NCBI GenBank assembly: GCA_947451525.1
Contig: CANFZM010000004.1
Location: 62,001 to 126,000, forward strand
Origin: Flavobacteriaceae bacterium
Lineage (GTDB): Bacteria > Bacteroidota > Bacteroidia > Flavobacteriales > Flavobacteriaceae
Direction of reading: 5' to 3'
DNA length: 64,000 nucleotides
Below are positions 38,129 through 47,585 of this stretch, one piece after another (position 1 is the stretch's first letter; every line of letters begins with the position of its first letter). The translations under genes were made by a program, and so were the position numbers. The notes beneath the pieces were generated by a model. The model saw nothing but the letters and a program-made list of their open reading frames with translations, was not told the DNA's origin and searched no databases.

Positions 38129-39319
38129 TTACAATAATTCATAAATTTTTTCAATTTCACTTTCGGTTCCTAAATGCATTTGGGATAAATTTTTAGATAA
38201 AAGTTCTCGTAAATTTTCATTTTGGAGCAATTCTATAACGCCTTTAGCAATGGCTTCTGGATTCATTTCGGTAATATAACCAGTTTCTTTATGTGTTATT
38301 TGATCGTTTACCGTGCTAAAATTAGTAACCAAAATAGGTTTTCCTACAATTTTTGCTTCGTCTATTGCAATAGATTTTCCTTCAAATCTAGAGGTTTGCA
38401 TAAATATATCGGCATACTTTAGATAAGGATAATGATTCTCTTTAATTCCAACAAAAGTTACGTTTTCTACTAAATTATTTTTGGCAATTTGTTGTAGTAA
38501 TTTTGGTTTTTCAACCCCTTCTCCTAGGATAATCCAATGGAAATCAACTCCTTTTTCTTTTACAATTTTCAAAGCATCTACAGCAAAATCATATCCTTTT
38601 TGATTTTCCAGTCTACCAATAGAAACTATTTTTAACCCATCTTGGAATTGCTCTAGAACGGGTTCTTCTGCCAATTTATGAATTAATGTAGGAGATACAA
38701 TATTGAAAATGATTTTGAATTTTTCTTTACAACTTGGAAAATTCTGCACCAAAACTTCTTTACATTCTTTAGAATCGGTAACGATAGAATCTAATTTTTC
38801 AAAATAAGGAAGATCGATATTTTTATCCATTTCTAATTTTTCATAATCATTATGGATAAAGCCAATTTTCTTTACAGCATCTACTTTTTCAATGGCATAA
38901 TACACTGGTGATTTTTCTAAAAAACCAAGAACTGCATCGTATTTTTTAGAAGATTTTTTTACACATTTACTAATGCACTTCCACACGCGTTGTTCACATC
39001 GCGAAGGATTTTTTTCGGTTTTAAAAATATAACCTGCAATAATTCTATTAAAAATAATATCCCATCTGCCCTTGGTAAATGCTTGTTTTAAAGCAGAACC
39101 CAAAGACCTATCAAAATAATTATACGCTTCTACTTCAGGTAAAATCACAACGCTTTTTGGGACTTGTTTTAAAAACAATCCTTCCAAACTAAAAAGTTGC
39201 AAATCTACATTGTACTTAGTGTAATCTATTGTTTCAAGCAAAGAAATTAACGATTTTTCGGCACCACCGCATCGCAAATTACTCATTACAAAAAGTAGAT
39301 TTTTTTTAAGTTGTGCCAT
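38129..39319 (-). CDS. Glycosyltransferase family 4, tandem copy 2
   Basis: A 396-residue GT-B enzyme. LRCGGAEKSLISLLETIDY near the N-terminus, IVSIGRLENQKGYDFAVDALK and SRFEGKSIAIDEAKIVGKPILVTNF define it. The last has E-x7-E as EGKSIAIDE, a variant shared with the next gene upstream. The two proteins align over nearly their whole length, so this is half of a tandem duplication. The start overlaps the partner's stop by 14 bases. Confidence 0.9.
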   Translation of the reverse strand: MAQLKKNLLFVMSNLRCGGAEKSLISLLETIDYTKYNVDLQLFSLEGLFLKQVPKSVVILPEVEAYNYFDRSLGSALKQAFTKGRWDIIFNRIIAGYIFKTEKNPSRCEQRVWKCISKCVKKSSKKYDAVLGFLEKSPVYYAIEKVDAVKKIGFIHNDYEKLEMDKNIDLPYFEKLDSIVTDSKECKEVLVQNFPSCKEKFKIIFNIVSPTLIHKLAEEPVLEQFQDGLKIVSIGRLENQKGYDFAVDALKIVKEKGVDFHWIILGEGVEKPKLLQQIAKNNLVENVTFVGIKENHYPYLKYADIFMQTSRFEGKSIAIDEAKIVGKPILVTNFSTVNDQITHKETGYITEMNPEAIAKGVIELLQNENLRELLSKNLSQMHLGTESEIEKIYELL

Positions 39320-40505
39320 GAATTAAATTGTATAGTTTTACTATTTCTTCTTCGGTTCCTAAATTTTCCTTCTTCAAATTTAAGGTAAATTTCTCAATTA
39401 GATTTGGATTATCCATTAACACACTTATTTGTTGCGCAATAGATATTGGATTCATTTCGCAAATAATTCCGTTTTCTCCTTTAGCAATTTGGTCTTTTGC
39501 TGTTGGATAATTGGTAGTAATAATTGGTTTTGCCAAAATTTTGGCTTCGTCTATGGCTATAGATTTTCCTTCGTATCGAGAGGGTTGCACGTACAAAAAC
39601 GCGTGTTTTAAATAAGGATACGGATTTGCTTTTACTCCTAATAAAATAAAAACATTTTCTAAATGGTATTCTTTTATTTTAGTTTCCAATGCATCTCTTT
39701 CTCCACCTTCACCAATAATAAACCATTTAAATAATTTTCCCATTTTGACCAATTCCAATGCGGCTTCCAATGCTAAATCGATGCCCTTTTCCTTACTCAA
39801 TCGTGCTATAGTAAGAATATTTAAAGTGTTAGAATCAAATTTAGAATCTAGTATTTTTTCCTTTGAAAGTTCTTTAATTAAGGCAGGAGAAACTATATTA
39901 TAAATTACTTTAATTTTATTTTTAAGGTCTGGAAAATTAAGTTTTAAATCGGTTGCACATTCCTCAGAAATAGTAACTATATAATTTAATTTTTCAAAAA
40001 AAGGATAATCAAAATCTTGCTGCATTCCCGATTTAGAATAATTGGTATGAATCCACCCAATTTTTGTCGTGGCTTTCACTTTTTCTACTACATAATAAAT
40101 AGATGATTTTTCTAAAGATCCTATTGCAGCATCGTATTCTTTAGTCAATTTTGGGATTGCTTTACTTATAGAATTCCAAGAAATTTGTTCGGCCTTAGAG
40201 GCGTTTTTTTCTATTTTGTTTTTCAAAAAGAATAGAATTCTTTGCAACGCTAAATTAAATTTTCCTTGTTTTAAAAATGCTATTACTGAGGAAGGAAGCG
40301 CTTTAGAAAAATCTACAAAATCTCCATTTAAAGTAATTAAATTCACTTTTTCTGGGAGAGATTGTAAGAAAATTCCTTTAGAATGAAACGCTACTACATC
40401 GACATCAAAAAGAGAATAATCTATTGCATGGAGCAAATTAATTAAACTTTTTTCACCACCACCAGCATCGAAACTAGGAATTACAAAGAGTATCTTTTTT
40501 TTCAT
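39306..40505 (-). CDS. Glycosyltransferase family 4, tandem copy 1
   Basis: A 399-residue GT-B enzyme parallel to the preceding entry: FDAGGGEKSLINLLHAIDY, ILTIARLSKEKGIDLALEAA and SRYEGKSIAIDEAKILAKPIITTNY. Shared segments such as YDAAIGSLEKSSIYYVVEKV against YDAVLGFLEKSPVYYAIEKV show common descent, while divergence suggests different donors or acceptors. It lies three bases from the pyruvyl transferase gene. Confidence 0.9.
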   Translation of the reverse strand: MKKKILFVIPSFDAGGGEKSLINLLHAIDYSLFDVDVVAFHSKGIFLQSLPEKVNLITLNGDFVDFSKALPSSVIAFLKQGKFNLALQRILFFLKNKIEKNASKAEQISWNSISKAIPKLTKEYDAAIGSLEKSSIYYVVEKVKATTKIGWIHTNYSKSGMQQDFDYPFFEKLNYIVTISEECATDLKLNFPDLKNKIKVIYNIVSPALIKELSKEKILDSKFDSNTLNILTIARLSKEKGIDLALEAALELVKMGKLFKWFIIGEGGERDALETKIKEYHLENVFILLGVKANPYPYLKHAFLYVQPSRYEGKSIAIDEAKILAKPIITTNYPTAKDQIAKGENGIICEMNPISIAQQISVLMDNPNLIEKFTLNLKKENLGTEEEIVKLYNLIHGTT

Positions 40506-40508
40506 TTG

Positions 40509-41663
40509 TTACATTTGGGAAAGATAAAGTGCTGCTTTTCTAGACATTTCTTTTATTCTCGGTATGTTATTTGCCAAGGTTTGAATTATCGCTTCTTCCT
40601 CTTGAACCATTTCTTGAAACTTCTCAATTAATTTAGAACTATCTGAGATATCTTTTAGATTCAAAACCAATTTTTCTTCTCCAAAAATATCTTTAGAAAT
40701 TCCTTTAGATTTTACGCTATACCCTAAAACCATCGTTGGAATTAATGTAGAATAAGCCGCAATAGTTGCATGGGTGCGGGCTCCGATAAAAAATCGCATT
40801 CGAGCAATGTATCCTTTATATTGAATGGCATTCAAATTATTAGGCAACAATAAAACTCTGCCACTACTTTTAAATTCATTATAAAAATCTTGCAAACAGG
40901 CATAGTCGTCATTCCCTTCTTCAATAACATGAGGCGTAAAAACGATGGTCAAGGTTGTAGTATCTAAAATATGTTGCACCAAATCAAACGCTGCTTCACG
41001 AGAATCTTTATTTTTTTTCCAGACTAACGGACTGAAATTAAAGCCCAAAGTATTACCCACTTGCCATCCATCTGGCAACGGTAATTCTTCTTTTTCCATA
41101 GTAAAAGCACCATCGGCACATAGTTTTACATTGGTTAAACCGTGCTTTGTTAAAATTTCATAGGTGAGCGATTCTCTAGCAAGAATTAAATCGAATAATT
41201 TAAGGTCTGCCAATTTTGTTTCGGATAGATCTTCATCTCCAATAGAAGCACCCCAAAGCACTAGTTTTTTTCCTGTTTTTTTTACACAACGGTCAATTTC
41301 ATAAATACCCGGTTGCTCTCCATAACAATAATTATCACCTCCAATTGAAAGAATTATATCGTAATTTGGAATTAATTTTATTGTTTTGGAATGAATTAAT
41401 TTGAAGGGATAATTTTCATTTTTAAACAGTTTAGATTGTAGTGCACAACCCAACCAATCCACAGAAAATTTTGAAATCGACTTGGCTTTATCCTCATAAA
41501 TATGATCTAATAAAGGAATATTGGCATCGGTTTCTGGTTTCCAAGAAGCCAAATCTACTATGGCAGTTGGAATTTGCTTTTTTATCAAAGCAACTCCCGA
41601 TCGCACTATGGCTTCGCAACCTCTATTATTACTACCTCCGTGGTAAAACATTAGTATTTTCAT
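40509..41663 (-). CDS. Polysaccharide pyruvyl transferase family protein
   Basis: A 384-residue protein started at the ATG at 41661-41663; a TTG two codons earlier gives nothing conserved. MKILMFYHGGSNNRGCEAIVRSG is the family opening, then LSIGGDNYCYG, KKLVLWGASIGDE, and a C-terminal ARMRFFIGARTHATIAAYS, the usual GxRxH-like phosphate site. These GT-B-like enzymes add pyruvate ketals from phosphoenolpyruvate to sugars, giving negative charge, or act as glycosyltransferase relatives. Ketal formation is inferred from the family. Confidence 0.85.
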   Translation of the reverse strand: MKILMFYHGGSNNRGCEAIVRSGVALIKKQIPTAIVDLASWKPETDANIPLLDHIYEDKAKSISKFSVDWLGCALQSKLFKNENYPFKLIHSKTIKLIPNYDIILSIGGDNYCYGEQPGIYEIDRCVKKTGKKLVLWGASIGDEDLSETKLADLKLFDLILARESLTYEILTKHGLTNVKLCADGAFTMEKEELPLPDGWQVGNTLGFNFSPLVWKKNKDSREAAFDLVQHILDTTTLTIVFTPHVIEEGNDDYACLQDFYNEFKSSGRVLLLPNNLNAIQYKGYIARMRFFIGARTHATIAAYSTLIPTMVLGYSVKSKGISKDIFGEEKLVLNLKDISDSSKLIEKFQEMVQEEEAIIQTLANNIPRIKEMSRKAALYLSQM

Positions 41664-41669
41664 GGTCAA

Positions 41670-42698
41670 TTAATTTCTGATTCGGCTGTACATCGTAGCC
41701 AAATAAAGTTTTATAGTAGATTTTTCTTTTATCGATTTAAGTAAAAAAGCATCATATCTATTACTATTCTTGGTTAAATATTCAAAATAGTGATGCACTT
41801 CTTTTTGAACTTCAGCAGTAGTAATCATAGTTTTAACAAAAGTAAACCTTTCTATAAAACTTAATTTATTAGTCGGATTAAAATAGATGTGTACCAACGA
41901 TAGTACATTTTTAATCAATTTCACTGCCTTAATTTTATGGATTTTTTCCTCAGAAAGGCTTAAATCCATAATCGATTTGTAATCAAAATGGTAAAGTCGC
42001 AACACATTTTGAAAATAATTATGTTGTATTACATTCCGAGTTGCGCTACCTTCTACTTCTCGGTAATTATACCCCGTATAATCTATATAAACCATAGATT
42101 TTATAGCATTGAAATACAACAAATTAAAAATATTATCTTCACTCAAAGCATTTTTTGGTGGAAACTGAATAGTATTTTCTTTAATTATCGATGCCTTAAA
42201 TAGTTTATTGCAAGAGGAATACAAATCGTCATTTTCTATCAAATAAGGTAAAATGGAACCTTGAATATAATCCGTATTTAAAGAAGTGTTTTTTGGAAAA
42301 TTGTAAGTTGTACTATATTCTTTACCATTTAAAAAACTCTTCATATTAGACAAAACCAAATCGCAAGAATGGGTTTCTATTGCTTCAAGTAAAGTGGCAT
42401 ACATCTCCTTTTCAATCCAATCATCGCTATCTACAAAGCCTATATAGGCTCCTTTAGCAATTGCTAAACCTTGGTTTCGTGCAACGCTAACTCCTTGATT
42501 TTCTTGGTTTATTACGATAATTCTAGTATCGGTTGCTTTATGTTTTTCCAGAATTGCCAAACTCCCATCGGTAGAACCATCATTAATAAAAATAAATTCA
42601 CAATTGGAATACGATTGTTGCAACAACGAGGTAACACACTCTTCCAAATAATTGGCGGTGTTGTATACTGGAACGATGATGCTTATTAATGGGTTCAT
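41670..42698 (-). CDS. Glycosyltransferase family 2
   Basis: A 342-residue GT-A enzyme with ISIIVPVYNTANYLEECVTSL, INDGSTDGS, VSVARNQGLAIAKG and FVDSDDWI (DSDD 90-93). A longer-than-usual C-terminal part (about 200-342) is mostly helical and probably binds the acceptor. It follows the wecE gene by 12 bases. Confidence 0.9.
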   Translation of the reverse strand: MNPLISIIVPVYNTANYLEECVTSLLQQSYSNCEFIFINDGSTDGSLAILEKHKATDTRIIVINQENQGVSVARNQGLAIAKGAYIGFVDSDDWIEKEMYATLLEAIETHSCDLVLSNMKSFLNGKEYSTTYNFPKNTSLNTDYIQGSILPYLIENDDLYSSCNKLFKASIIKENTIQFPPKNALSEDNIFNLLYFNAIKSMVYIDYTGYNYREVEGSATRNVIQHNYFQNVLRLYHFDYKSIMDLSLSEEKIHKIKAVKLIKNVLSLVHIYFNPTNKLSFIERFTFVKTMITTAEVQKEVHHYFEYLTKNSNRYDAFLLKSIKEKSTIKLYLATMYSRIRN

Positions 42699-42710
42699 TT
42701 TAGTGCTGAT

Positions 42711-43838
42711 TTACACAAAACATTCGTCTACAATTTTAGCAATATTTTCTATTTCTAGATCATAAAACAAGGGCAATCGCAACAAACAGTCTGTAAATTT
42801 ATCGCTATTGGGTAAATTTCTACCGTCGTGTTTATCTTTGTAATAATCACTGGCATGCAAGGATAAATAATGGAAAACAGCATTAACTCCAGCACTTTTT
42901 AACTTTTCTATTAGGTGGTTTCGGTGTTGTAAATCTTTAGTGATAATAAAAAAGGCATGTGCATTGTGATATGCAAATTCAGGAACAATCGGCAGTTGTA
43001 AATCTTTTATATTTTTACTTTTAAATAATTCGTTGTAAGTATTCCAAATCCATTTTCTTTTCTCTTGAATGGCATCCAAACTTTCTAATTGCGCCCATAA
43101 AAATGCGGCTATCAATTCGGATGGTAAAAAAGAAGAACCTATATCTACCCAACCATATTTATTGACTTCCCCTCTAAAAAACTCCGCCCTATTAGTTCCT
43201 TTTTCCCAAATAATTTCGGATCTTTTTAGGAATCGTTCGTCATTAATGGCTAGTAATCCACCTTCGCCAGAAATGATATTTTTAGTTTCATGGAAAGAAA
43301 ATGCTGCTAAATGACCAATAGAACCTAAAGGTTTTGTTTCACCATTTTTATTGGTATAAAAACCATCAATTGCTTGCGCGGCATCTTCAATAACTAGTAA
43401 ATTATGTTGGCTTGCAAGTGTCATAATAGTATCCATATCGCAAGCAATTCCTGCATAATGCACCACTACAATTGCCTTAGTTTTTGGGGTAATTAACGAA
43501 CTAATAGCATCGGCATCAATATTTGGATTATTGGCATAAGAATCGGCAAAAACTACTTTGGCACCTTGTCGTAAAAAAGGCAAAGCAGTGGAGACAAAGG
43601 TGTAACTTGGCATGATTACCTCATCTTCTGGTTTAATATCGGCAAGAATCGCACACATTTCAAGAGCATCGGTTCCTGAAGTGGTTAATAATGCTTTTTT
43701 TATGCCGTACTTTTCTTCAAAAAATCTTTGACAAAGTAAGGTAAACGGACCATTACCCGAAAGTTTAGCATTAGCAATAGCGTCACTTAGGTATTGGATT
43801 TCTTTTCCTGTTGTATGTACTTTATTAAATGGAATCAT
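42711..43838 (-). CDS. wecE: dTDP-4-amino-4,6-dideoxygalactose transaminase (WecE/RffA)
   Basis: A 375-residue PLP enzyme of the DegT/StrS superfamily. IPFNKVHTTGKEIQYL and KLSGNGPFT are WecE-specific openings; TTSGTDALEMCAILADI (52-68), IEDAAQAIDGFY (150-161) and FSFHETKNIISGEGG (180-194) hold the PLP site, with Lys186 as Schiff base. WecE aminates dTDP-4-keto-6-deoxyglucose to dTDP-Fuc4N. The keto sugar would come from RmlB at 50490, and a WecF-like transferase is three genes away, supporting the assignment. No WecD acetyltransferase was recognised. Confidence 0.9.
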   Translation of the reverse strand: MIPFNKVHTTGKEIQYLSDAIANAKLSGNGPFTLLCQRFFEEKYGIKKALLTTSGTDALEMCAILADIKPEDEVIMPSYTFVSTALPFLRQGAKVVFADSYANNPNIDADAISSLITPKTKAIVVVHYAGIACDMDTIMTLASQHNLLVIEDAAQAIDGFYTNKNGETKPLGSIGHLAAFSFHETKNIISGEGGLLAINDERFLKRSEIIWEKGTNRAEFFRGEVNKYGWVDIGSSFLPSELIAAFLWAQLESLDAIQEKRKWIWNTYNELFKSKNIKDLQLPIVPEFAYHNAHAFFIITKDLQHRNHLIEKLKSAGVNAVFHYLSLHASDYYKDKHDGRNLPNSDKFTDCLLRLPLFYDLEIENIAKIVDECFV

Positions 43839-43897
43839 AATCTATTGGTATTATCAGAATTGAAGTAGAAAATTCATTTATTCATCAATTCTATTTC

Positions 43898-44881
43898 TTA
43901 TTTATTTTTATATTTTTGAGCTACTAAAAATAGTTTTTGTTTCAGACGGAGTATTTTTTGCAAAGAAAAAAACTGCCATTCGCTTTTATTTATAAATTGG
44001 TATTTATCGGTTAATTTATCTAATAAATAATTTAATTCCAATGCATACAATGTATTTTTTAATTGTCGGAATCGCTGTTTATTTAAATTGGGCAATACAT
44101 TGTGATCTAGAATTCTTGTAATAAAAACCGTAAAAATCCGATCGAAATATTCTCTGTGAACTGCATTTTCAAAAGAAAAATTAGTTTCTTGAAATAGTGC
44201 TAAAGTTTCAATTGCATTTATAAATCCGTTAAAACCACGTTCTGTTTTGCCTTTATCACTAGTAGAATCTTCCCTTTGAAAATATTTATAATAAGGGATG
44301 GAAATGGAACTGCATCGCTTGGCTTTTGTTTGCACCATTGCATTAAAAACAGTGTCTAAACCTATCATTATTTCTTTGCTAAAAGTAACTTTTCCTATGG
44401 TTTCTTTCAAATATAAAGTAGCACAATAGGTTCTATTTGGATGCTCAAACCCCGATTTAATTTCGTTTTCGTTCCCTACATTGGGAATAGCATAAATAAA
44501 ATTCCCCTTATCATCATACAAAGACATATTGAGATATAAAATATCCAATTGGTCGTTTTCTGCTCTTTCTAAAATTTGCTTTAAAGTATTTGACTCAATT
44601 TCATCATCCGAATCTACAAAACCAATATACGTTCCTTTTGCTAATGCTATTGCTCTGTTTCTGGTTTCGGCTTCTCCTTTATTTTCTTGGGTAAGCACTA
44701 CTAAATTAGGATGTACTTTTTCATATTCCTTCAAGATAGAAAATGAATTGTCTTTAGAGCCATCATCAACAGCAATAACCTCATAATCGGAGGCATTTAA
44801 TTGCTGATTAAAAACACTATTCAAGCAATTCTCTAAATACTTTTCGGCATTATAAACCGGAATAATAATACTTAGTCTCAT
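43898..44881 (-). CDS. Glycosyltransferase family 2
   Basis: A 327-residue GT-A enzyme with LSIIIPVYNAEKYLENCLNS, VDDGSKDNS, GEAETRNRAIALAKG and FVDSDDEI (DSDD 90-93). It overlaps the next family 2 gene by four bases. The 59 bases after it contain no clear terminator. Donor unknown. Confidence 0.9.
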   Translation of the reverse strand: MRLSIIIPVYNAEKYLENCLNSVFNQQLNASDYEVIAVDDGSKDNSFSILKEYEKVHPNLVVLTQENKGEAETRNRAIALAKGTYIGFVDSDDEIESNTLKQILERAENDQLDILYLNMSLYDDKGNFIYAIPNVGNENEIKSGFEHPNRTYCATLYLKETIGKVTFSKEIMIGLDTVFNAMVQTKAKRCSSISIPYYKYFQREDSTSDKGKTERGFNGFINAIETLALFQETNFSFENAVHREYFDRIFTVFITRILDHNVLPNLNKQRFRQLKNTLYALELNYLLDKLTDKYQFINKSEWQFFSLQKILRLKQKLFLVAQKYKNK

Positions 44882-45705
44882 CGTATTTTTTTCTTTAAAA
44901 ACCTACCTATTAGTCTACTTGCCGCAATTTTAATCAAAGTAAAATTGGAGTACGAACTAACATCCGATTTATAGTAATTTATTCGCTCTTGAAAAGCATC
45001 TTCACCATTTAAACCTTTGCGCTGTGCATGGTCGTGTTTAATTATCAATTCCCAATATTCTGCTTTATGTGTATTGGTGTTTCTAGAAATTCCGTTTTCA
45101 TGAATTCGATAATAATACAACGGTTTATTGAGAAAAACGATATCGCCAACCTCCTCGAGAACACAATATAAATCAACATCCACCGCTCTCTTATAATTAG
45201 GATTTACCTGAACCGATTTAAGATAGTTTTCTCTTTTAAATGTAGCAAAATGAGAAACACACGTTTGCTCGATTACCGAAACTCCTTTTGGCTGTTGGAT
45301 TCTATCGTTTTTGGTGCTTATGATTTTCAAATTAGCATCGCAATTGTAATTGGTAGAATATATCAAACTTGCCGAAGGATTTTTTTGATGTGCCAAAACC
45401 ATTACTTCTAAAGCATCGGTTGTTAACGCATCGTCGGGGTCTAAATATCCACATAAAACGCCTGAAGCATTATCTACACCGCGTTTTTTGGTAAATCCTG
45501 CACCATTATTTTTTTCGTTTATCAAAAGACGAAAACGAGAATCATTGGCAATTAATTTAGAAATTATTGCAATAGAATCATCTGAAGATGCATCATCAAC
45601 AATTATAACTTCAAAATCTGTAAAGGTTTGGTTTATAATACTGTCATAACACTCCTTAAAAAAAGAGCCATTATTATAGTTTGCTATGAGTATTGAAAAG
45701 AGCAT
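44878..45705 (-). CDS. Glycosyltransferase family 2
   Basis: A 275-residue GT-A enzyme, shorter than neighbours. FSILIANYNNGSFFKECYDSI, VDDASSDDS, AGFTKKRGVDNASG and YLDPDDAL (DPDD 89-92) are present; the proline variant is found in a subset of the family. It follows wecF with a one-base overlap. Confidence 0.88.
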   Translation of the reverse strand: MLFSILIANYNNGSFFKECYDSIINQTFTDFEVIIVDDASSDDSIAIISKLIANDSRFRLLINEKNNGAGFTKKRGVDNASGVLCGYLDPDDALTTDALEVMVLAHQKNPSASLIYSTNYNCDANLKIISTKNDRIQQPKGVSVIEQTCVSHFATFKRENYLKSVQVNPNYKRAVDVDLYCVLEEVGDIVFLNKPLYYYRIHENGISRNTNTHKAEYWELIIKHDHAQRKGLNGEDAFQERINYYKSDVSSYSNFTLIKIAASRLIGRFLKKKIR

Positions 45706-46940
45706 TATAATTTTTGTTTTATTGCAATTTGTTCCTTTACCATTTCTACTAAAGTTACAATTTTATTAGTAACGGCTTTACTAGAATATTCCTCAATTAA
45801 AACTTGTCTATTTATTACAAGTTGCTTGGAATCAAGATTTTCAAACAATTGTGCTTCGGTAATTTTATTGGCATCTAAAATAGTCATTCCTTTATTGGAA
45901 AAAAAACTTAAAACAGGACTTTTTCCGTTAAGGAATAATTTGGCGCCCATGTATCCAAGAGAAACAATATTTCCAACGCCCTGTTGCCTAATATGGTTGA
46001 AAATCATGAATCCACAACTGGACAAAATGGTATTGTATTCTTTTAGCGTCATAAAATTTAATAAAGGAACAAAATTATCGCCAAACAATTCTTTCCCTTT
46101 TGCAACTAGGAATGCTATATATTCTTTGTTTCCACCATAACTTAAAGGCACAACTATTTTTCGATCTTCAAAATTAAAAGAAGCAATTTTTTTAAAAACT
46201 TCCAAATGATTATTGGATGGATCTGCCGAATTGCCTATTAAAATATTTCTAGATTCTAAAACAGTATCTGAAGCATTGTCTTGCAATAAATCTTCTAAAC
46301 ATCCATAACTAAAAGGTACTAACTTTGCTTTTATTTTTAATTTTTTAATAAATTCAAACTCATTAGCAATAACGGGTGCAACTAGATCTATCTTCTCGGC
46401 TGCTTGATAAAAATCTTGGTAAAAACTATTATAGAGTATATTTAAAACTCTTTTTGGTAAGCAAATTTTCTTGTGTAATGCTTTGTGAAATAACCAAAAG
46501 GAAAACGAACTATAAATTATTTTGCTTTTTAAACCAACTTTATCTTTTAACAGATACTTTTTAGTTTCTTTTTCATATAAATTTTTATCAAATAACTGCC
46601 AATTTCCATATAAATCATATCCCCATACTAACCATACTTTTACAATAGATTGCGGCAATAAATTCACCAACTTTTGCTTGTAACTATCTAGTGCATGAAA
46701 GAAAACTACCTCTGTTTTTTGTTGTATCAAATATTTTACAAAAGCACTAAAATCCTCAGAAGTAATTAATGCAATAGATTTAGGTTTATCGGATTTTACA
46801 TATTTAAAGAATCCCTCTGTATTTTTTATAATAAAATAATCCGACATATTTGGATATGACTTTTCCATTATAGAAATGGTAGAATCTACAAACTTATCGT
46901 CATTAAAAATATGAATGATATGTGGATTATTTGAAGTCAA
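45705..46940 (-). CDS. wecF: WecF-like Fuc4NAc transferase (GT56)
   Basis: A 411-residue protein resembling TDP-Fuc4NAc:lipid II Fuc4NAc transferase. The match rests on the donor-half pattern NILIGNSADPSNNHLEVFKK followed by VPLSYGGNKEYI and later MIFNHIRQQGVGNIVSLGYMG, which mirrors the enterobacterial WecF layout (GNS-D-SN-H, then a VP-x-x-Y segment, then RQQG). HIIHIFNDDKFVD at the N-terminus also fits. It adds a 4-acetamidofucose to a lipid-linked chain in that family. It occurs with wecE and rmlB, so the pathway is coherent. It is longer than usual by about 50 residues. Confidence 0.8.
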   Translation of the reverse strand: MTSNNPHIIHIFNDDKFVDSTISIMEKSYPNMSDYFIIKNTEGFFKYVKSDKPKSIALITSEDFSAFVKYLIQQKTEVVFFHALDSYKQKLVNLLPQSIVKVWLVWGYDLYGNWQLFDKNLYEKETKKYLLKDKVGLKSKIIYSSFSFWLFHKALHKKICLPKRVLNILYNSFYQDFYQAAEKIDLVAPVIANEFEFIKKLKIKAKLVPFSYGCLEDLLQDNASDTVLESRNILIGNSADPSNNHLEVFKKIASFNFEDRKIVVPLSYGGNKEYIAFLVAKGKELFGDNFVPLLNFMTLKEYNTILSSCGFMIFNHIRQQGVGNIVSLGYMGAKLFLNGKSPVLSFFSNKGMTILDANKITEAQLFENLDSKQLVINRQVLIEEYSSKAVTNKIVTLVEMVKEQIAIKQKL

Positions 46941-47023
46941 AAATTAAAATTAAATAGAAGTTGATAAATTTGAAATAGGATAAATATTCAATAGCATTAA
47001 AATTAGTTTTAGTTATTTTGCAA

Positions 47024-47575
47024 TCAATTGCTCCTTTTACTTTTCAAATATTTATTTTGAAATTCTTTAATTTCTATATCCGACAAGGTATTATTGTAAT
47101 ATTTATCGAAACTTTTTGGAGTATCAAATAAAACCCCTCTAGTTTCACATTTTACAATATACTCTGCAACAGTACACTTGTATTTTGCTGGATTACCTGC
47201 TACCACCGTATATGCATCTACGTTTTTGGTCACTACAGACCCCGCGCCAATAATGGCACCATCACCAATATGAACACCCGGTAAAATTATTGCACCACAT
47301 CCTAAAAAAACATTATCGCCAATTACAATTTCTTCTACCCGATGTTTTCCTATATGATTATACAAAGAAGCATCATGTGCTATAATATAGGTATTTAATG
47401 AGGATACAAAATTGTCGCCAATAGTAATGGCTTGTGGAATTAATCCATCAATATGGGAATTCCGGTTGGCAACATTTCCAATTTTATATAAAATTTCAGG
47501 CGGACTAGTATTTGGCTCAATAAAGCCTAATATAAAGCCTACTTTAAAATAAATTCTTTTTAATAATTCTTTCAT
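47024..47575 (-). CDS. Left-handed beta-helix acyltransferase (serine acetyltransferase-like fold)
   Basis: A 183-residue hexapeptide-repeat protein with [15 protein letters not shown] as the active-site histidine loop, [20 protein letters not shown] repeats and AGNPAKYKC at the end of the helix. It parallels the protein at 37561 in fold and loop. About 35 residues follow the helix. An O- or N-acetyltransferase for a sugar is likely; N-acetylation of the Fuc4N made by WecE is a possibility with no direct evidence. Confidence 0.82.
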   Translation of the reverse strand: MKELLKRIYFKVGFILGFIEPNTSPPEILYKIGNVANRNSHIDGLIPQAITIGDNFVSSLNTYIIAHDASLYNHIGKHRVEEIVIGDNVFLGCGAIILPGVHIGDGAIIGAGSVVTKNVDAYTVVAGNPAKYKCTVAEYIVKCETRGVLFDTPKSFDKYYNNTLSDIEIKEFQNKYLKSKRSN

Positions 47576-47585
47576 AGTACTAAAT

